Shown piece by piece: positions 18,231-28,529 of a DNA stretch of 47,293 bases (its first letter is position 1; each line of letters opens with the position of its first letter). This DNA comes from Micromonospora craterilacus. Lineage in GTDB: Bacteria > Actinomycetota > Actinomycetes > Mycobacteriales > Micromonosporaceae. The translations under genes and the position numbers were made by a program. The stretch covers positions 1 to 47,293 of the forward strand of contig NZ_POTY01000016.1 in assembly GCF_003236315.1 (NCBI RefSeq), in the 5' to 3' direction. The notes under the pieces are model-generated. The model was not told the origin of the DNA, did no database searches, and was given only the letters and a program-made list of their open reading frames with translations.

Positions 18231-19613
18231 GTGGACGGCAGCGAGACCGGTTGGGGACGGCCCGCCGAACCGGCACCGCGGTGGCGGGCGCTGCTCGACC
18301 GTGCCCGCCTCGGCGCTCGCGGCGCCGAACAGGTGCCAACCGAGCGGCGGCCCGACGAAGAACTGCCACCGCCGCCCGAGCCGCCGCTGCCGCGACGCGG
18401 GGCGGGTTCCGGCTACGCGGGGCGGGCCCCGGCCGTCGGTCAGCCGGCCGAGCGGCCGTACGGCACCGAGCCGGGCTACCGGGCCGAGGCGAGCTACCGG
18501 GTCGAGCCCCAGCGCCCAGCACAGGCGTACCGCGGGCAGTCGGGGTACCCGGCGGAGCCGACCTACCCGGCGGTGCCGGAGCCGCGCCGGCCCGAGCCGG
18601 TGGAGTCCCGGTACACCCTGCTGGACAACGGCTACCGGCACGCCACGCCGCCGGTGGAGTCCCGGTACGCGCTGCTCGACAACGGCGGCTACCAGCCGCC
18701 CGCGCCGCCAGCTGCGCCCGCACCCCCGGCGCCGCCCGCGCCACCATCGGCGACGGTGGCCGGCCGGCCGGGGCGGATCGAGTGGCGCCCGCAGAGCGCC
18801 GAGAGCGAACTCGAACGGGCCGCCGGCGTGCTCCGCCGGGAACTGGGCACCCCGCGGGTGGTCGCCTTCGCCAACCCCAAGGGCGGCGTGCACAAGACCA
18901 CGGCGACCGTCCTGGCCGCGGCCACCGTCGGCAGCGTGCGCGGGCGTGGCGTGCTGGCCTGGGACGACAACGAGCTGCGCGGCACCCTCGGGCTGCGCGC
19001 CGGCAGCGCCCGGCACGCCCGTACGATCCGGCATCTGGTCGCCGATCTCGTCCAGATCGAGATCCGGGAGGGCGCCGACCTGCTGGAGATCCTCGACGAC
19101 TACCTGCGGCACGCCTCCGACGGCTCGTACGACGTGCTGGCCGGCGAGGAGAGCCCCCGGTTCGCCCAGCGGCTGGACCAGTTCACCGTCAAGCGGGTGC
19201 TGGAGCTGCTGCGCCGCACCCACGACGTGATCTGTGTGGACACCGGCAACAACGTGGAGAGTCCGAACTGGCGCACCGTGATGCAGGCCGCCGACCAGTT
19301 GGTGGTCACCACCGTGCCCCGCGAGGACGCCGCGTTCAGTGCGGACTGGATGCTCGACCTGCTGCACGAGGAGGGAATGGGTGAGCTGGCCGACAACGCG
19401 GTCACCCTGATCTCCTGCCCCACCCCGGGCCGCCTGCCGTTGCAGGACGACCTGGAACGCCACTTCGCCACCCGTACCCGGGCGGTGGCCGTGGTGCCGT
19501 ACGACCCGGCCCTGGAGACCGGATCCTCGATCGAATACCACCAGCTCCAGGCCGAGACCCGACAGGCGTGGCTGCGGGCGGCGTCGGCGATGCTGGAGCC
19601 CTTCGCCCGCTGA
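18231..19613 (+). CDS. ParA/MinD-like ATPase with proline-rich N-terminal extension
   Basis: P-loop ATPase of the ParA/MinD class. The C-terminal half has a deviant Walker A, KGGVHKT at residues 217-223 with both lysines, and a Walker B-like VICVDTGNN with D337. The N-terminal ~200 residues are disordered and rich in Pro, Arg, Tyr and Ala, with a near-duplicated segment ending in LLDNGY. That architecture resembles the MinD-like ATPases of actinobacterial type VII secretion (EspI type), but no ESX genes lie nearby, so the substrate is unknown. GTG 18231 has GGGGAGG six bases upstream. No ParB, MinC or centromere-like repeats are seen in the window. Confidence 0.85.
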   Translation: MDGSETGWGRPAEPAPRWRALLDRARLGARGAEQVPTERRPDEELPPPPEPPLPRRGAGSGYAGRAPAVGQPAERPYGTEPGYRAEASYRVEPQRPAQAYRGQSGYPAEPTYPAVPEPRRPEPVESRYTLLDNGYRHATPPVESRYALLDNGGYQPPAPPAAPAPPAPPAPPSATVAGRPGRIEWRPQSAESELERAAGVLRRELGTPRVVAFANPKGGVHKTTATVLAAATVGSVRGRGVLAWDDNELRGTLGLRAGSARHARTIRHLVADLVQIEIREGADLLEILDDYLRHASDGSYDVLAGEESPRFAQRLDQFTVKRVLELLRRTHDVICVDTGNNVESPNWRTVMQAADQLVVTTVPREDAAFSADWMLDLLHEEGMGELADNAVTLISCPTPGRLPLQDDLERHFATRTRAVAVVPYDPALETGSSIEYHQLQAETRQAWLRAASAMLEPFAR

Positions 19614-19682
19614 GCGATTGCGAACATTGCCTGACTGGCGACACCGTGCACGGCTCGCGCCGGGAACTGCGAGGATCATCGG

Positions 19683-20492
19683 GTGAGCCCGGACACCCCC
19701 GCCGCCGAACCACCCGTACCGGCAGTGCCGACCGTCCCGCCGGTGCCGGCGGACCCGCCGCGCAGGCCCGCCCGCACTGCGGCGGCCGGAGCGGCGACCG
19801 TGCTCGTCCTGGGCCTGCTGGGTGCCCCGCTGGGGCTGCTCTGGGCGGCGCTCGCCCCGGCCACCCCGGTGGTCAAGACGGCCGACGGCGCGGTCTACGG
19901 CCAGGCCCAGCCGGAGCAGCCGATCGCCGCCGACGGCTGGTTCAGCCTGCTCGGGTTGGGCTTCGGGGTGCTGGCCGCACTCGCGGTGTGGTTCGTGCTG
20001 CGCCGCCACCGGGGGCCGGTCGGGCTGGTCGTCGTGGTGGCCGGCGCGCTCGCCACCGCGACGGTCGCCTGGCAGGTCGGGCGCCGGGTCGGGCTGAGCA
20101 CCTACCAGCGGCTGCTGGAGACCGCACCGGACGGGACGACCTTCACCAAGCCGGCCGACCTGCGCGCGGGCGGCATCGACCTGATCCTCGGGGTGCTGCC
20201 GGTGCCGCACGGCAACCTGCTGCTGCCGTCGTTCGGCGCCGCGGTGGCGTACACCATGCTGGCCGGCTGGTCGCGGTGGCCGTCGCTGCGCCCCGAGCCG
20301 GAGCCCGACCCCACCTGGTTCGGCCCGCCCGTCGGCTACCCGCCGGGCGGTCCGGGGCCCGGCGGTTACCCGCCCCTCGGTGTCGGGCCGGGCGCGGATG
20401 GGGTCAGTTCGGGGTCGGCGGCGCCTTGGCCAGCTCCGCCAGCGGCACCGGAACCGCCCGTACCTGGCGCAGCAGAGCCGCCTCGCGGTTGA
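19683..20492 (+). CDS. DUF2567-like multi-pass membrane protein
   Basis: 269-aa membrane protein with a Pro-rich cytoplasmic N-terminus, about four membrane segments between residues 35 and 205, and a Gly/Pro-rich C-terminal tail. The spacing of segments and the ADGWFSLLGLGFG stretch resemble the DUF2567 family of actinobacteria; function unknown. The start is GTG 19683, with GAGGAT (19671-19676) six bases before it, so the mRNA is probably leaderless. The last 89 bases overlap the 3' end of the convergent LON-domain gene. Confidence 0.75.
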   Translation: MSPDTPAAEPPVPAVPTVPPVPADPPRRPARTAAAGAATVLVLGLLGAPLGLLWAALAPATPVVKTADGAVYGQAQPEQPIAADGWFSLLGLGFGVLAALAVWFVLRRHRGPVGLVVVVAGALATATVAWQVGRRVGLSTYQRLLETAPDGTTFTKPADLRAGGIDLILGVLPVPHGNLLLPSFGAAVAYTMLAGWSRWPSLRPEPEPDPTWFGPPVGYPPGGPGPGGYPPLGVGPGADGVSSGSAAPWPAPPAAPEPPVPGAAEPPRG

Positions 20493-21105
20493 GCAGGTTC
20501 AGCTCGGCACGCAGCCGGGCCGCCGTGTCGTCGATGGCGAGCAGGCGTTGCCGGTCCGCCACGGTCAGTGCCGCGGTCGCGGCCACCAGGTGGGAGAGCA
20601 CGGTCGGATCCTCCGGCAGCTGCTCGGTCAGCTGGCCGGACTCGACCTGGATCAGGCCGAGGTACTGGCGGAAGACCGCGATCACCCGCGCCGCCAGCAG
20701 GCCGGCCGCCTCGTCCGGGCCGGTCGGCTCGGGCAGCCACCGCACCTCGGCGGTCAGGTACGGCGCGGAGTGGTGGTCCAGCTCCGCCAACCGGAACCGT
20801 CGCCGCCCCACGGTGACGATGTCGAAGCCCCCGTCGGCCAGCTCGGTGACCTGCCGCAGCTCCGCGGTGCAGCCCACCTCGTGCAGGGTCACCTCGCCGG
20901 TGCCGGGGGCGGTCCGCCCCGCGGTGGGCTCGACCTCCCAGCCGCTGCGGATGGCCACCACGCCGAACTCGCGTGGCGCACCCTCGGGCAGCCCGACCAG
21001 GTGCCGGACCAGGGCCCGGTAGCGCTCCTCGAAGATGTGCAGTGGCAGCACCAACCCGGGGAAGAGCACCATGGCGAGCGGGAACACCGGCAGCCGTGGG
21101 GTCAC
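20404..21105 (-). CDS. LON substrate-binding domain protein
   Basis: 233-aa cytoplasmic protein made of the N-terminal LON substrate-recognition domain only: it starts with LPVFPLAMVLFPGLVLPLHIFEERY, the classic opening of that domain, and lacks the ATPase and protease domains. Such stand-alone proteins are common beside his genes in actinobacteria; their role is not established. The start is GTG 21105, with TACGCT (21118-21113 on the minus strand) seven bases before it, suggesting a leaderless message. It ends inside the tail of the converging upstream gene. Confidence 0.88.
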   Translation of the reverse strand: MTPRLPVFPLAMVLFPGLVLPLHIFEERYRALVRHLVGLPEGAPREFGVVAIRSGWEVEPTAGRTAPGTGEVTLHEVGCTAELRQVTELADGGFDIVTVGRRRFRLAELDHHSAPYLTAEVRWLPEPTGPDEAAGLLAARVIAVFRQYLGLIQVESGQLTEQLPEDPTVLSHLVAATAALTVADRQRLLAIDDTAARLRAELNLLNREAALLRQVRAVPVPLAELAKAPPTPN

Positions 21106-21199
21106 GTGATCGAGCGTAACTCCACCGGCGGCCTACGGCGTGTCCCGGCTCACCGTCCCGGCCTGCGGGCGGCGCGGTCCGGCCCGACGCCGGGCCGCC

Positions 21200-21205
21200 T
21201 AGACT
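21200..21205 (+). promoter_or_regulatory. -10 element of hisD, leaderless start
   Basis: TAGACT ends seven bases before GTG 21213, placing the transcription start at or next to the start codon. No ribosome-binding site precedes the codon. The -35 region is not recognisable. Confidence 0.55.
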
Positions 21206-21212
21206 CGCAGGG

Positions 21213-24255
<3,043 letters not shown>

Positions 24256-24313
24256 CCGGCCGGGTCGACGCCGTACGTCGTGCCGTGCCGCCCGCCGGGC
24301 GGGGGTGGCACCG

Positions 24314-24487
24314 ATGAGTGGCGCGCTGCCCACACTGCTGCTGATCCTGGCCGGGGTCCTGGTCGGCGGGACGCTGTCCCTGCACCGGCAGGGGGCGCCG
24401 CGCGGCGCGGTGGTGGTCACCGCGCTGCTGGCCGTGCTGGCCACGGTCGCCGGGGTGCTGTGGCTGCTGCCCGGGGAGGGGTCGTGA
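24314..24487 (+). CDS. Small two-helix membrane protein inside the his operon
   Basis: 57-aa protein, nearly all hydrophobic, with two helices (about residues 3-20 and 29-50) separated by a short basic loop (HRQGAPRG). No family recognised. It sits between hisB and hisH, and its stop overlaps the hisH start (GTGA), so it is probably translated with the operon. The similar 106-aa membrane protein after hisH makes this a his operon with two embedded membrane proteins of unknown role. Confidence 0.7.
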   Translation: MSGALPTLLLILAGVLVGGTLSLHRQGAPRGAVVVTALLAVLATVAGVLWLLPGEGS

Positions 24488-25161
24488 CGGACCGGACCAT
24501 TGGCCGGCCCTCCGGCGACGGTGGTGACCGGCGCCGGGTCGTGGTGCTGGACCACGGCTCGGGCAACCTGCGCTCCGCCGAACGGGCGCTGGCCGCCGCC
24601 GGTGCCGACGTGCTGGTCACCGGCGACCTGGTCGCCGCGGCCGACGCCGACGGGCTGGTGGTGCCCGGGGTGGGCGCCTTCGCCGCCTGCATGGCCGGCA
24701 TCGACGCGATCGGTGCCGGGCCGGTGATCGCCGAGCGGGTCGCCGCCGGCCGCCCGGTGCTCGGCATCTGCGTGGGCATGCAGGTCCTTTTCGAACTCGG
24801 TGACGAGCACGGGTTGGTCACCAAGGGCCTGGGGCTGCTGCCCGGCAGCGTCACCCGGCTCGCCGCCGCCCGGTTGCCACACATGGGTTGGAACACGGTG
24901 CAGCCGCCGGTGGACTCGGTGCTGTTCGCCGGGCTGCCCGCGGACAGCCGGTTCTACTTCGTCCACTCGTACGCCCACAGTGACGCCGCCGCCCTGGCCG
25001 GGGCCGGCGCCAAGGTCACCACGGCGCACCACGAGACCGACTTCGTCGCCGCGGTGGAACGGGGCGCGCTGTCGGCCGCCCAGTTCCACCCCGAGAAGTC
25101 CGCCGACACCGGTGCCGCGTTGCTGCGCAACTGGCTGGCCACCGTGCCCGCCCGTGGCTGA
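24484..25161 (+). CDS. hisH: Imidazole glycerol phosphate synthase, glutamine amidotransferase subunit HisH
   Basis: Releases ammonia from glutamine and channels it to HisF to make imidazole glycerol phosphate and AICAR. The 225-aa class I amidotransferase has the nucleophile C96 in GICVGMQ and the catalytic H202 and E204 in QFHPEKS. About 18 extra residues precede the usual start VVVLDHGSGNLRS; the GTG 24484 start is kept because it overlaps the upstream stop. Confidence 0.96.
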   Translation: MTDRTIGRPSGDGGDRRRVVVLDHGSGNLRSAERALAAAGADVLVTGDLVAAADADGLVVPGVGAFAACMAGIDAIGAGPVIAERVAAGRPVLGICVGMQVLFELGDEHGLVTKGLGLLPGSVTRLAAARLPHMGWNTVQPPVDSVLFAGLPADSRFYFVHSYAHSDAAALAGAGAKVTTAHHETDFVAAVERGALSAAQFHPEKSADTGAALLRNWLATVPARG

Positions 25162-25231
25162 GCCGTCGGGCCGGTCGTGGCCGGCTGGGCCGTCGGGCCG
25201 GTCGTGGCCGGCTGGGCCGTCGGGCCGGTCG
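25162..25231 (+). repeat. 27-bp minisatellite between hisH and the next gene
   Basis: The unit starting GCCGTCGGGCCGGTCGTGGC occurs at 25162-25188 and 25189-25215 without a mismatch, and a partial third copy of 16 bases follows at 25216-25231. It begins directly after the hisH stop and ends just before the ribosome-binding site (GGAGG) of the next gene. The unit length is a multiple of three and the frame through it stays open, but no start codon supports translation. Copy number is likely to vary between strains. Confidence 0.85.
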
Positions 25232-25245
25232 GGTCGGAGGCCGCG

Positions 25246-25566
25246 ATGAGCAAGGAACGGGCTCAGCGCCGGGCGGCCCGCGAGGCGGAGGCGGCCCGGC
25301 GTCAGGTGGTCCGGGAACGCTCGCTCGCCCGCCGGGCCCGGCGCCGGGCGCTGGTCCGCCGGCTGACGCCGACCGTACGACGCGGCCGGACCGGACGCCT
25401 GCGGAGGTACTCCCGGGGCGAACGGTCCGCGATCGTGGCGCTGACCCTGGCGGCGATCATCCTGATCTGGATGCTCGTGCCCGACCCGGGGCTGCGCATC
25501 GGGTTGGTCGCACTGTTGTTGCTGGTGCTTCCGGTGATCGTGGTGATCGCCCTGGACCGCCGTTGA
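25246..25566 (+). CDS. Arg-rich small membrane protein, function unknown
   Basis: 106-aa protein: a very basic N-terminal half (about residues 1-60, many Arg, predicted helical and cytoplasmic) followed by two membrane helices (about 63-80 and 84-102) with a short loop. No family recognised. ATG 25246 has GGAGG five bases upstream, a strong site. It lies between hisH and priA in the same direction and is separated from hisH by the minisatellite. Confidence 0.75.
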   Translation: MSKERAQRRAAREAEAARRQVVRERSLARRARRRALVRRLTPTVRRGRTGRLRRYSRGERSAIVALTLAAIILIWMLVPDPGLRIGLVALLLLVLPVIVVIALDRR

Positions 25567-25588
25567 TGAACGCGAGAGGACAAGACAC

Positions 25589-26314
25589 GTGAGCCTCACC
25601 CTGTTGCCTGCCGTGGACGTCGCCGACGGCCAGGCCGTCCGGCTCGTGCAGGGCGCCGCGGGCAGCGAGACCACCTACGGCGACCCGCTGGACGCCGCCC
25701 TGGCGTGGCAGCGCGACGGCGCCGAGTGGATCCACCTGGTCGACCTCGACGCGGCGTTCGGTCGGGGCTCCAACGCCGAGCTGCTCGCCGACGTGGTGCG
25801 CCGCCTCGACGTGCGGGTGGAGCTGTCCGGCGGCATCCGCGACGACGCGTCGCTGCGGGCCGCGCTGGCCACCGGCGCCGCCCGGGTCAACATCGGCACC
25901 GCCGCGCTGGAGGATCCGGCGTGGTGCGACCGGATCTGCGGCGAGTACGGCGACCGGGTCGCGATCGGGCTGGACGTGCGGGGTCGCACCCTGGCGGCCC
26001 GGGGGTGGACCCGGGACGGCGGTGACCTGTACGAGGTGCTGGAGCGGCTCGACAAGGCCGGCGCCGCCCGGTACGTGGTCACCGACATCACCAAGGACGG
26101 CACCATGCGCGGGCCGAACCTGGACCTGCTGCGGGAGGTGTGCGCCCGTACCGACGCGCCGGTGATCGCCTCCGGCGGCGTCTCGACGCTGGACGACCTG
26201 CGCGCGCTGGCCACGCTGGAACCGATCGGGGTGGAGGGCGTGATCGCCGGCAAGGCGCTCTACGCGGGGGCGTTCACCGTCGCCGAGGCCCTGGCCACCC
26301 TCGCCGAGGCGTGA
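25589..26314 (+). CDS. priA: Bifunctional ProFAR/PRA isomerase PriA (HisA/TrpF)
   Basis: TIM-barrel isomerase. In actinobacteria without a separate trpF, the HisA homologue also isomerises phosphoribosyl anthranilate for tryptophan synthesis. The 241-aa protein has the catalytic acid-base pair D10 (PAVDV) and D166 (VTDITKDGT) and the phosphate-binding motifs ELSGGIRD and [10 protein letters not shown]. Dual function is inferred from the taxon and the absence of trpF in this window, which also carries trpE and trpC; the sequence alone does not prove it. GTG start. Confidence 0.9.
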   Translation: MSLTLLPAVDVADGQAVRLVQGAAGSETTYGDPLDAALAWQRDGAEWIHLVDLDAAFGRGSNAELLADVVRRLDVRVELSGGIRDDASLRAALATGAARVNIGTAALEDPAWCDRICGEYGDRVAIGLDVRGRTLAARGWTRDGGDLYEVLERLDKAGAARYVVTDITKDGTMRGPNLDLLREVCARTDAPVIASGGVSTLDDLRALATLEPIGVEGVIAGKALYAGAFTVAEALATLAEA

Positions 26315-26330
26315 CCGGCGGAGGCAGGGA

Positions 26331-26336
26331 TAGGCT
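26331..26336 (+). promoter_or_regulatory. -10 element of hisF, leaderless start
   Basis: TAGGCT ends six bases before ATG 26343 and no ribosome-binding site lies between. hisF therefore has its own internal promoter and a probably leaderless transcript, although it stands only 28 bases after priA. Confidence 0.55.
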
Positions 26337-26342
26337 TTCGGC

Positions 26343-27110
26343 ATGACGGTGGCGGTTCGGGTGATCCCCTGTCTCGACGTGGATGCGGGTCGCGTGGTCA
26401 AGGGGGTCAACTTCGTCGACCTGCGCGACGCCGGTGACCCGGTCGAGCTGGCGGCGGCGTACGACCGGGCCGGCGCGGACGAGTTGACCTTCCTCGACGT
26501 CACCGCCTCGTCCAGCGACCGGGGCACCATGCTCGACGTGGTCCGGCGTACGGCGGAGTCGGTCTTCATCCCGCTCACCGTCGGCGGGGGGGTCCGCACG
26601 GTGGCCGACGTGGACACGCTGCTGCGTGCCGGCGCCGACAAGGTCGGGGTGAACACGGCGGCGATCGCCCGGCCCGAGCTGATTGCGGAGATCGCCGACC
26701 GGTTCGGCCGGCAGGTGCTGGTGCTCTCGTTGGACGTGCGGCGGGCCCCGGCCGGTACCACCCCCAGTGGCTTCGAGGTCACCACGCACGGCGGCCGACG
26801 GGGCACCGGGCTGGACGCGGTGCGGTGGGCGCGGCGCGGCGCCGAGCTGGGCGCCGGTGAGATCCTGTTGAACTCGATGGACGCGGACGGCACCAAGGCC
26901 GGTTTCGACCTGGAACTGATCGACGCGGTGCGCCGGGTGGTCGAGGTGCCGGTGGTGGCCAGCGGCGGCGCGGGCGAGGTGGCCCACTTTCCCCCGGCGA
27001 TCGGCGCCGGGGCCGACGCGGTGCTCGCCGCCAGCGTCTTCCACTTCGGGGAACTGACCGTCGCCCAGGTCAAGGACGCGCTGCGCGGCGCGGGTCACCC
27101 CGTCCGCTGA
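26343..27110 (+). CDS. hisF: Imidazole glycerol phosphate synthase, cyclase subunit HisF
   Basis: TIM-barrel cyclase that joins HisH-derived ammonia to PRFAR. In the 255-aa sequence the catalytic aspartates are D12 ([15 protein letters not shown]) and D131 (LSLDV). The phosphate-binding GGGVRTV and [11 protein letters not shown] motifs are present. Last gene of the his cluster on this strand; the next gene converges after 20 bases. Confidence 0.96.
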   Translation: MTVAVRVIPCLDVDAGRVVKGVNFVDLRDAGDPVELAAAYDRAGADELTFLDVTASSSDRGTMLDVVRRTAESVFIPLTVGGGVRTVADVDTLLRAGADKVGVNTAAIARPELIAEIADRFGRQVLVLSLDVRRAPAGTTPSGFEVTTHGGRRGTGLDAVRWARRGAELGAGEILLNSMDADGTKAGFDLELIDAVRRVVEVPVVASGGAGEVAHFPPAIGAGADAVLAASVFHFGELTVAQVKDALRGAGHPVR

Positions 27111-27130
27111 TCGGCGACCAGGTCGGTCGC

Positions 27131-27592
27131 TCAGCCCCGGCCGGAGTGGCCCTCCGGGGAGCGCCGGGGCATCGGGATGGACCGCACCAGATACTCCTGG
27201 ACGGCCGCGGTGTGCTCGGCCTCGTCGAGGTGCCACTCCGCGGTGCCCGGGGTGTGCCGGCGGCTGAGCACGCCCTGCACGGTGTCGACGGTGGTGGCCA
27301 GGCCGGCGCTGGGTCGTGACCGCCAGAGCCGTTCCCCGTCGGGGGTGATCCGGAACCAGCCGTCGGAGACGTCGACCAGGCCGGCGCCGAGCAGCCGCCG
27401 GATCGCCTCCTCGATGTCGTGCCGCTCAGGGATCGTGTGGTCGAGGTGGTCGGCGGTGGAGAGCACGTCGGCGAGCCGTACGCCCTCGGGGCGGCGGGTG
27501 GTCGGGGAGCGTCGGTGCCGTCCGGCGCCGCTGGCGATCACCAACGAAACGAAGATCCATGCGTCGGTGCGCCGCCAGGCGTTCTCCCCCAT
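27131..27592 (-). CDS. Small protein with a winged-helix-like region, function unknown
   Basis: 153-aa cytoplasmic protein. The stretch HDIEEAIRRLLGAGLVDVSDGWFRITPDGERL (about residues 57-90) looks like a winged-helix recognition part with a wing, as in small transcription-factor-like or dissociation-type proteins. No specific family recognised. ATG 27592 is preferred over TTG 27622 because CAGAAT (27604-27599 on the minus strand) ends six bases before it, which fits a leaderless transcript. Confidence 0.65.
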   Translation of the reverse strand: MGENAWRRTDAWIFVSLVIASGAGRHRRSPTTRRPEGVRLADVLSTADHLDHTIPERHDIEEAIRRLLGAGLVDVSDGWFRITPDGERLWRSRPSAGLATTVDTVQGVLSRRHTPGTAEWHLDEAEHTAAVQEYLVRSIPMPRRSPEGHSGRG

Positions 27593-27760
27593 GCGGAGAT
27601 TCTGCCGGGCGACCCGGCTCAAGAAAACACCACCCGCCCCACTGTTACTTGTCGTGACGCGATGGCTCCGCAGGGTTGCCGGGTGGTTTCCGCCGTGCCG
27701 GCGGCGGGCCGGTGAGGGTGCGCGGCCGCGCGGGTGGGCGGCGGCCGTAGCTGGTCGGGC

Positions 27761-28465
27761 TCAGCTGGTCGCCGTCGACCTGCCCGCCGTCGGCCCGCTC
27801 GGCTCCGGCGTCGACTCACCCCGATCGGGCGTCGGCTCGGGACGCGGTGCTGGTGAGCGGGTTGGCTCGGGCACGTCGAAGATCGGCAGGAACAGCTGTG
27901 CCAGCGGTCCGATGGTCAGCGCGTAGGCGATCGTGCCGATGCCGATCGTCCCGCCGAGCAGCGCGCCCACCGCCAGCACCGCGATCTCGATGAGGGTGCG
28001 GACGAGGCGCAGTGACCGGCCGGGCCGGCGGGCGACGAAGCCGGTCATCAGACCGTCCCGGGGGCCGGGGCCGAGCCGGGCGCCGAGGTAGAGCGCGGTG
28101 GCGGCGCCGTTTCCGACGATGCCACCGACCAGCAGCGCGATCCTGGCGGCGAGCGGCCCACCGGGCGGCAGCAGGGCCAGGGTCGCGTCGACCGCCAGAC
28201 CGACCACCACGACGTTGGCCAGGGTGCCGATGCCGGGGCGTTGCCGCAGCGGGATCCAGGCCAGCAGCACCAGTACCCCGACCGCGATCACCACGGTCCC
28301 CATGGTCAGTCCGGTCAACTGGGCGAGCCCCTGGTGGAACACGTCCCACGGGTTCAGGCCGAGCCCGGAGCGGATCATCAGCGCCATGCTGATCCCGTAG
28401 AGGGAGAGCCCGACGAACAACTGGGTGAGTCGCCGGACCGGCCGGTGCCGAAGGTTGCCAATCAT
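27761..28465 (-). CDS. YczE/YitT-type membrane protein
   Basis: 234-aa integral membrane protein with about five hydrophobic segments and the YczE-type pattern SGLGLNPWDVFHQGLAQLTG in the first third and GPRDGLMTGF in the second half. YczE proteins are poorly understood; in Bacillus the gene is divergent from a MocR-type regulator, as here. The C-terminal ~35 residues are a Pro/Thr-rich tail. The start is ATG 28465. A GTG two codons upstream, seven bases after a TAGGGT hexamer, is a leaderless alternative. Confidence 0.85.
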   Translation of the reverse strand: MIGNLRHRPVRRLTQLFVGLSLYGISMALMIRSGLGLNPWDVFHQGLAQLTGLTMGTVVIAVGVLVLLAWIPLRQRPGIGTLANVVVVGLAVDATLALLPPGGPLAARIALLVGGIVGNGAATALYLGARLGPGPRDGLMTGFVARRPGRSLRLVRTLIEIAVLAVGALLGGTIGIGTIAYALTIGPLAQLFLPIFDVPEPTRSPAPRPEPTPDRGESTPEPSGPTAGRSTATS

Positions 28466-28487
28466 TGTCACGCATGCCACCCTAGGG

Positions 28488-28514
28488 GCCAATTGGCACC
28501 CATAAAGAGCCAAT
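28488..28514. promoter_or_regulatory. GCCAAT direct repeats, candidate MocR operator
   Basis: GCCAAT occurs at 28488-28493 and again at 28509-28514, 21 bp apart (two helical turns). The first copy lies in the palindrome GCCAATTGGC (28488-28497). A further inverted copy (ATTGGC, 28556-28561) is inside the start of the regulator gene. Everything sits in the 64-base divergent gap between yczE and the MocR gene, where a MocR dimer is expected to bind direct repeats. Confidence 0.6.
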
Positions 28515-28529
28515 ATCGGGGGAGTGGCC

